DNA from: an uncultured Bacteroidales bacterium
GTDB lineage: Bacteria > Bacteroidota > Bacteroidia > Bacteroidales > Marinilabiliaceae
Direction of reading: 5' to 3'
Assembly (NCBI GenBank): GCA_934717675.1
Contig: CAKUYZ010000030.1
Span: 1 to 18,822 of the forward strand
DNA: 18,822 bases
Shown here: piece after piece, positions 15,338-18,822 of the stretch
Layout of the letters: each line of letters begins with the position of its first letter
Position numbering within the stretch: the first letter of the stretch is position 1
The notes under the pieces: generated by a model
Database searches by the model: none
What the model saw: the letters and a program-made list of their open reading frames with translations, nothing else
What the model was told of the DNA's origin: nothing
Position numbers and translations under genes: made by a program

Positions 15338-15526
15338 CTAGAAGTAGTGGAGGTCGCCTTGCGCGGCTTTGTCGTCTGCCGCTTTGGATTCCGGTACGCA
15401 CTCAAAGTCGTTGAACGAGTTCTGCGTGTTGCTAGCCTGCGCGCTAGCGTCTTGAGCCGCGGCCATGGAGCCGGTGGGCGTGCTGAACGGGAACATTGTG
15501 TCCGCCGAAGTGTTACTTACTTTCAT
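15338..15526 (-). CDS. Small orphan protein, 62 aa
   Basis: I do not recognise this protein. It is 62 residues, polar and low in hydrophobic content, rich in Ala, Ser, Asp and Asn (SMAAAQDASAQASN), and ends in GDLHYF. It has no signal peptide, membrane span or Cys pair (one Cys, in FECVPE). Support for a real gene is the clean ATG start (15526), a strong hairpin 48 bp beyond the stop, and its position as a stand-alone unit. It has no strong -7 box. A short inverted repeat (TGGACGCC against GGCTGTCCA, 15574-15594) lies about 48 bp upstream. It could be a short regulatory protein, a peptide precursor or a chance frame. Confidence 0.45.
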   Translation of the reverse strand: MKVSNTSADTMFPFSTPTGSMAAAQDASAQASNTQNSFNDFECVPESKAADDKAAQGDLHYF

Positions 15527-15664
15527 AGACTTAGGGTATTAATAGATTTGGAGCAATGTCTAAGACTTGAGGCTGGACGCCTGTCGGCTGTCCACCTCTC
15601 CTCATCAACTACCCACGTATACGCAGAGAGCCTCTGAAAGTTTTGCCTTTTTTATTATTTTTTA

Positions 15665-15711
15665 GCCCAACATCAGGATTTTCTCAGCTCGTGATTTTGG
15701 GCGGCGTTTTT
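15665..15711 (+). terminator. Terminator-like hairpin on the plus strand, no assigned gene
   Basis: GCCCAACATCA (15665-15675) pairs with TGATTTTGGGC (15692-15702) at 10 of 11 positions around a 16-base loop. TTTTT (15707-15711) follows after four bases. No plus-strand gene ends here. Confidence 0.3.
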
Positions 15712-15906
15712 GAGACGGAGCAACGAAAATAAAGAACAAAATATTATGACACAATTTGATAAGGCATAGATTATTCAGCAGTTGCCAGCCGAACAGGATG
15801 TCATTTGTTTGTTAATTATCAACACTGGAATTCTGGCAAAGAAGAAATGTTGGAGAAAAAGGGAGGAAGGCTGGACGATTTCCCACTAGAGTGAAGACCG
15901 CGGCGC

Positions 15907-15938
15907 GAGACGGGGGCACGACCTGTCTCTTCATTTTT
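15907..15938 (+). terminator. Terminator-like hairpin on the plus strand, no assigned gene
   Basis: GAGACGGG (15907-15914) pairs with CCTGTCTC (15922-15929, one G:U) around a 7-base loop, followed by TTCATTTTT. It faces toward the end of the minus-strand 139-aa gene, so convergent termination or the end of a small RNA are possible readings. Confidence 0.35.
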
Positions 15939-15973
15939 GGGGGAGGTGGCACTATCGAGGCTTCGCCTTGGCG

Positions 15974-16393
15974 TTAAAATACCAATAAGGCGATAATCAC
16001 AAAGACAATGAGAGCCATGAACATATAGACGCACCCGATATATGAGGAAGTATCACTGCTTCCGGTTGTTGAAGTAGCAGAGGTATGCTCAGCGCAGTTG
16101 CCACCACTCCAACTGTGGTATGAGCCTCCGTAGGAACCGCCGCCCCCACTTGACGTCTGTCTTGTCGCACGGCGCACTTTGGGTTTGAAAAGCGCACCTA
16201 CGATGTCTGAGAGACCGAATGAAGTCCTATGGTACACAGCATTATACATCGCCTTCTTGGGATCGTGAATCCATCCCATGCCTTTTTTGCCATAGCCTGG
16301 AATAAGGGCTCTCTTCACAGCTCTTTTGAACTTGCCTGTCGTCCGAGCGCTAATGCTGCTTTTTAGCGATGGCTTACGAAACCCGAATTTCAT
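15974..16393 (-). CDS. Tail-anchored protein with basic N-terminal module, 139 aa
   Basis: Three parts are visible. Residues 1-70 are strongly basic, with KSSISARTTGKFKRAVKRA, PGYGKKGMGWIHDPKKAMYN and a VYHRTSFGLSD ending. From memory, similar heads occur in short proteins of Firmicutes and phages, with unknown function; I could not verify this. Residues 80-117 are a Gly/Ser/Thr-rich linker (SSGGGGSYGGSYHSWSGGN). Residues 119-139 are one hydrophobic helix that ends the protein, which predicts a C-tail anchor with the basic head in the cytoplasm. There is no signal peptide. The start ATG overlaps the stop of the DUF4491 gene by four bases (ATGA), so the two are translationally coupled and the start is well supported. 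Confidence 0.75.
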   Translation of the reverse strand: MKFGFRKPSLKSSISARTTGKFKRAVKRALIPGYGKKGMGWIHDPKKAMYNAVYHRTSFGLSDIVGALFKPKVRRATRQTSSGGGGSYGGSYHSWSGGNCAEHTSATSTTGSSDTSSYIGCVYMFMALIVFVIIALLVF

Positions 16394-16683
16394 TCTTTCC
16401 TCTTAGGATTCTTTGGGAACCAGCCTTTGCGCACCCTCTCGCGTTGCTCAAAGACCTCAAGTATGGACCAGAAGCAAGAGAACGACAAGACACCCAAGAC
16501 GGTGGAGGCGACATAATGCTCCACAAAGAGCGAGAGGACGCAAAATATGACACCCACGAGGGCGAAAACCCACCAGCAGCGCACGCCAAAATAATATTCG
16601 GCCTTGATGACGATGGGGTGGAACATGCCTATGATGAGGAAAGTGCTGGCCCCAAGGATGAGGCCGCCGAAGTTCAGATCCAT
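16390..16683 (-). CDS. DUF4491 small membrane protein
   Basis: This 97-aa protein has three hydrophobic segments at about 6-24, 37-55 and 58-75 and a basic C-terminal tail (RKGWFPKNPKRKE). The N-terminal run through STFLIIGMFHPIVIKAEYYF and VRCWWVFALVG fits the DUF4491 family as I know it; its function is unknown. The start is the ATG at 16683, 25 bp after the TrmH-family gene. It overlaps the next gene by ATGA. It is likely an inner-membrane protein made together with the 139-aa tail-anchored protein. Confidence 0.8.
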   Translation of the reverse strand: MDLNFGGLILGASTFLIIGMFHPIVIKAEYYFGVRCWWVFALVGVIFCVLSLFVEHYVASTVLGVLSFSCFWSILEVFEQRERVRKGWFPKNPKRKE

Positions 16684-16708
16684 GAATATGAGGCTATAAG
16701 GCTGTTAA

Positions 16709-17233
16709 TCATCGGGAGGGGCTGACGGGCTGGGCGTGGAGCCTCACCCACTCAAAGAGAGCCACGGCCGCGGCCTGAGACACGTTCATGCTGGTGTCTG
16801 GCCCCGTCATGGGGATGTATCGGCACTCATCGCAGAGAGACAGAACCTCTGGCGAGACGCCATGCACCTCGCTGCCAACGACGAGGGCCACGTTGCGCGG
16901 CAGGGGCGAGGAGTAGAGGCTGGTGGCGGAGGCGGCAGTCTCTATGGCCACGAGGCGGCAACCGCTCGGCAAGAGGCCATGGAGTGACGACGCGTCAGCC
17001 CGCAGGAGCTCCACGTAGTCCCACGCCATGCAGGCCGTCTTGCGAATCTTGCTCTCTTTCATCTCGCCCGAGGCGAGCAGCACCACCCGCCGACAGCCCA
17101 CGTTGGCTGCCAAACGGATGAGTGCGCCCACGTTCTCCGGCGTCCTGAGCCCATCTGCCACAATGACGGGCGGGCACTCGGGCGGCGCAATGGACCCAGG
17201 GGCGAAGAGCTGGCGCGAGTCGTTGATTTTCAC
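16709..17233 (-). CDS. TrmH/SpoU-family RNA 2'-O-methyltransferase
   Basis: This is a 174-aa, single-domain SPOUT enzyme with a trefoil knot, expected to methylate ribose 2'-OH in tRNA or rRNA with S-adenosylmethionine. Motif 1 is TPENVGALIRLAANVG (31-46). Motif 2 is VALVVGSEVHGVS (115-127), with conserved Gly120 and Glu122. Motif 3 is IPMTGPDTSMNVSQAAA (140-156), with Asn150. There is no N-terminal substrate-binding extension, so the target RNA cannot be told. The start is a GTG at 17233 that shares one base with the cca stop codon (TAGTG), a sign of coupled translation. Confidence 0.9.
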   Translation of the reverse strand: MKINDSRQLFAPGSIAPPECPPVIVADGLRTPENVGALIRLAANVGCRRVVLLASGEMKESKIRKTACMAWDYVELLRADASSLHGLLPSGCRLVAIETAASATSLYSSPLPRNVALVVGSEVHGVSPEVLSLCDECRYIPMTGPDTSMNVSQAAAVALFEWVRLHAQPVSPSR

Positions 17234-18699
17234 TATTGATGGCTCTTAAAGTCGGGTTTGGCGCCCGGCACAGGTTTGAGACCCAGTTTCTCGCCCTCGG
17301 TGATCATAAGGGTGTAGGCCTCCGCATAGTCGTTGCGTATGACGCCGTCGAGGATGGCCTCTTTGATGGCGTCCTTAATGACACCAACGGGTTGGCTGGG
17401 CGGCAGGCCGAAGGTTCGCATGATCTCCTCGCCAGACACTGGCGGCTGGAAGTTGCGGATATGGTCTTTCTCCTCAATCTCCTTCATCTTGCGCCGGACA
17501 ATCTTGAAATTGCGCAGGAAACGCTGCACCTTCTCCTCATTGCGACTCGTTATGTCGGCCTCGCAGAGGGTCATGAGCGCCTCCACATCGTCGCCGGCCT
17601 CGAAGAGGAGTCGGCGGACGGCGGAGTCCGTCACCACGTCTTCGCTCAGGACAATGGGTCGCATATGGAGGTTGACAAGCTTCTGCACAAACTTCAGCGG
17701 CTCGCCGAGAGGCAGCTTGAGGCGGGTGAAGATCTTGGGCAGCATCTTGGCCCCGATATAGTTGTGGTTGCGGAACGTCCACCCCACCCCGTCTTCAAAA
17801 CGTTTGGTGCGGGGCTTGCCGATGTCATGGAAAAGGGCGGCCCAACGGAGCCATACGTCATCAGACTGCGCGGCCACGCTGTCTAGCACCTGCATGGTGT
17901 GGAGGAAATTGTCTTTATGGGCGAAGCGCCCCCTCTTCTCAACCCCTTTGAGGGCCGAGAGCTCCGGCAAAATGTATGTGAGGAGGCCCACTTTGTCTAG
18001 CAGCTTCCACGCCACGGATGGCTCTCGCGACGTCTCCATGGCCTTCATGAGTTCTTCCGTTATCCGCTCCTGGGATATTATCTCAATCCGCGGGGCCATA
18101 CGTTTCATACCCTCTAGCGTGGCCGGGCTTATGGAGAAGCCCAGGCGGGAGGCGAAACGGATGCCGCGGAGCATGCGCAGCGGGTCGTCAGAGAACGTGA
18201 CATCTGGGTCCAGCGGAGTGCGGATGATGCCGTCACGCAGGTCCTCAATGCCGCCAAAGGGGTCCACAATGTCGCCAAATGTGTCCGGATTGAGGCTGAG
18301 AGCCAAGGCGTTGATGGTGAAATCTCGCCGCCGCTGGTCGTCCTCGATGGTCCCGTCTTCCACAATTGGCTTGCGAGAGTCCGCCCTATAAGACTCTTTG
18401 CGCGCCCCGACGAACTCAATCTCGGCCCCGCCGGCTTTGACCATGGCCGTGCCGAACGACTTGAAGACGGAGAGATGCGCCCCCGTGAAACGGCGCGAGA
18501 CAGACGTGGCCAAATCTATGCCGCTACCCTGGACGACGATGTCGATGTCTTGTGACGGGATGCCGAGGAGCAGGTCGCGGACAAAGCCGCCAATGACGTA
18601 GGCCGGCTGCCCCGTGACACCGACAATGTCCCTCACCACGCCAAAGACCTTGTGGCGCAAGGCCTCGCTATAGTTGCTCTTTATTGTGACAAGCTCCAC
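17233..18699 (-). CDS. cca: CCA tRNA nucleotidyltransferase with HD domain
   Basis: This 488-aa class II nucleotidyltransferase adds or repairs the 3'-CCA of tRNAs. GGFVRD (37-42) binds nucleotide phosphates. DID (51-53) holds the metal-binding aspartates. RRRDFTINA (123-131) is conserved in the catalytic head, and DDPLRMLRGIRFASRLGF (171-188) begins the neck/body helices. An HD phosphohydrolase domain follows with His261 and FHDIGK (290-295), as in many fused bacterial CCA enzymes. Poly(A) polymerase is the related alternative; with one such gene visible, CCA addition is more likely. The start is a GTG at 18699, one base after the upstream stop codon. Confidence 0.93.
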   Translation of the reverse strand: MELVTIKSNYSEALRHKVFGVVRDIVGVTGQPAYVIGGFVRDLLLGIPSQDIDIVVQGSGIDLATSVSRRFTGAHLSVFKSFGTAMVKAGGAEIEFVGARKESYRADSRKPIVEDGTIEDDQRRRDFTINALALSLNPDTFGDIVDPFGGIEDLRDGIIRTPLDPDVTFSDDPLRMLRGIRFASRLGFSISPATLEGMKRMAPRIEIISQERITEELMKAMETSREPSVAWKLLDKVGLLTYILPELSALKGVEKRGRFAHKDNFLHTMQVLDSVAAQSDDVWLRWAALFHDIGKPRTKRFEDGVGWTFRNHNYIGAKMLPKIFTRLKLPLGEPLKFVQKLVNLHMRPIVLSEDVVTDSAVRRLLFEAGDDVEALMTLCEADITSRNEEKVQRFLRNFKIVRRKMKEIEEKDHIRNFQPPVSGEEIMRTFGLPPSQPVGVIKDAIKEAILDGVIRNDYAEAYTLMITEGEKLGLKPVPGAKPDFKSHQ

Positions 18700-18700
18700 G

Positions 18701-18822
18701 CTAGGCCTCCTCCTCCTTTGTCTCGATTCGCGAGGCGATGAGATATTTGTTACGATCGGGCGCGTTTCGCGTCACCAGCTCGGCCACGAAGCCGGCCAAG
18801 AAGAGCTGGGTACCCATGAGCA
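18701..18822 (-). CDS. Family 2 glycosyltransferase, C-terminal 39 residues (5' end beyond window)
   Basis: Only the end of the gene is in the window. The visible part ends in a membrane helix (MGTQLFLAGFVAEL), then VTRNAPDRNKYLIASRIE and an acidic tail. A hydrophobic helix followed by a R-N-x-P-x-R-N-x-Y stretch is typical of GT2 enzymes of the polyprenyl-phosphate mannosyl/glucosyltransferase type with C-terminal spans. These act at the inner membrane on lipid-linked sugars. It is the visible front of a packed run: cca starts one base after this stop codon. Confidence 0.7.
   Translation of the reverse strand, partial: LMGTQLFLAGFVAELVTRNAPDRNKYLIASRIETKEEEA

Larger units (their letters stand above)
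15527..15973. other. Gene-free stretch of 447 bp
   Basis: I see no convincing protein gene here. The left part (15527-15660) is the upstream region of the 62-aa gene. The stretch is more AT-rich than the genes around it. It contains two hairpins oriented as plus-strand terminators and one weak plus-strand promoter-like pair (15781-15811). Only very short plus-strand frames exist, for example 15 codons from the ATG near 15848. Confidence 0.5.

Noticed and set aside
15819..16034. Minus-strand frame of 71 codons overlapping the end of the 139-aa gene
   Set aside because: It overlaps the membrane-anchor codons of a better-supported gene and has no start context or similarity.

Overview
The window looks like a chromosomal segment from a member of the Bacteroidales, with G+C clearly above 50% in the genes. 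The grounds are: proteins close to families typical of that order (DUF4494, DUF4491, DUF1987/SiaC, a TPR plus PD40 lipoprotein, a GH2 lipoprotein); perfect or near-perfect copies of the Bacteroidetes -7 promoter box (TAnnTTTG) before several genes; and an almost complete lack of Shine-Dalgarno sites. I cannot fix the family or genus. Nearly all genes lie on the minus strand. The only supported plus-strand gene is a 41-codon reading frame at 2647-2772. There is no rRNA, tRNA, CRISPR array, insertion sequence or plasmid/phage replication gene that I can support.

Layout, left to right (minus-strand genes are transcribed right to left). 1-1383: front half of a GH2 beta-galactosidase-type lipoprotein, cut by the window edge. 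1435-2254: two tandem DUF1987/SiaC-like proteins behind a structured leader. 2255-2880: mostly non-coding, with the 41-aa membrane peptide and a strong hairpin terminator. 2883-7252: argS, era and a POT-family peptide transporter. 7337-8743: DUF4494 protein and aquaporin Z. 8849-12457: PD40/TPR lipoprotein and an MsbA-like ABC exporter. 12584-15183: purB and a PlsC-domain acyltransferase, each behind its own -7 box. 15338-15526: a 62-aa orphan protein with its own terminator. 15527-15973: a 447-bp gene-free stretch with plus-strand hairpins. 15974-18822: a tightly packed five-gene run (GT2 glycosyltransferase tail, cca, TrmH-family methyltransferase, DUF4491, and an unusual 139-aa tail-anchored protein).

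Most of the window is housekeeping: tRNA charging and CCA maturation, ribosome assembly, purine synthesis, lipid acylation and export, peptide and water transport. The parts least explained by known biology are: the paired SiaC-like proteins without visible SiaA/B/D partners, and their 5' hairpin leader; the 41-aa and 62-aa small proteins; the 139-aa protein that joins a basic conserved-looking head to a C-terminal membrane anchor; the PD40 lipoprotein that lacks the usual OmpA domain; and the gene-free stretch at 15.5-16.0 kb.
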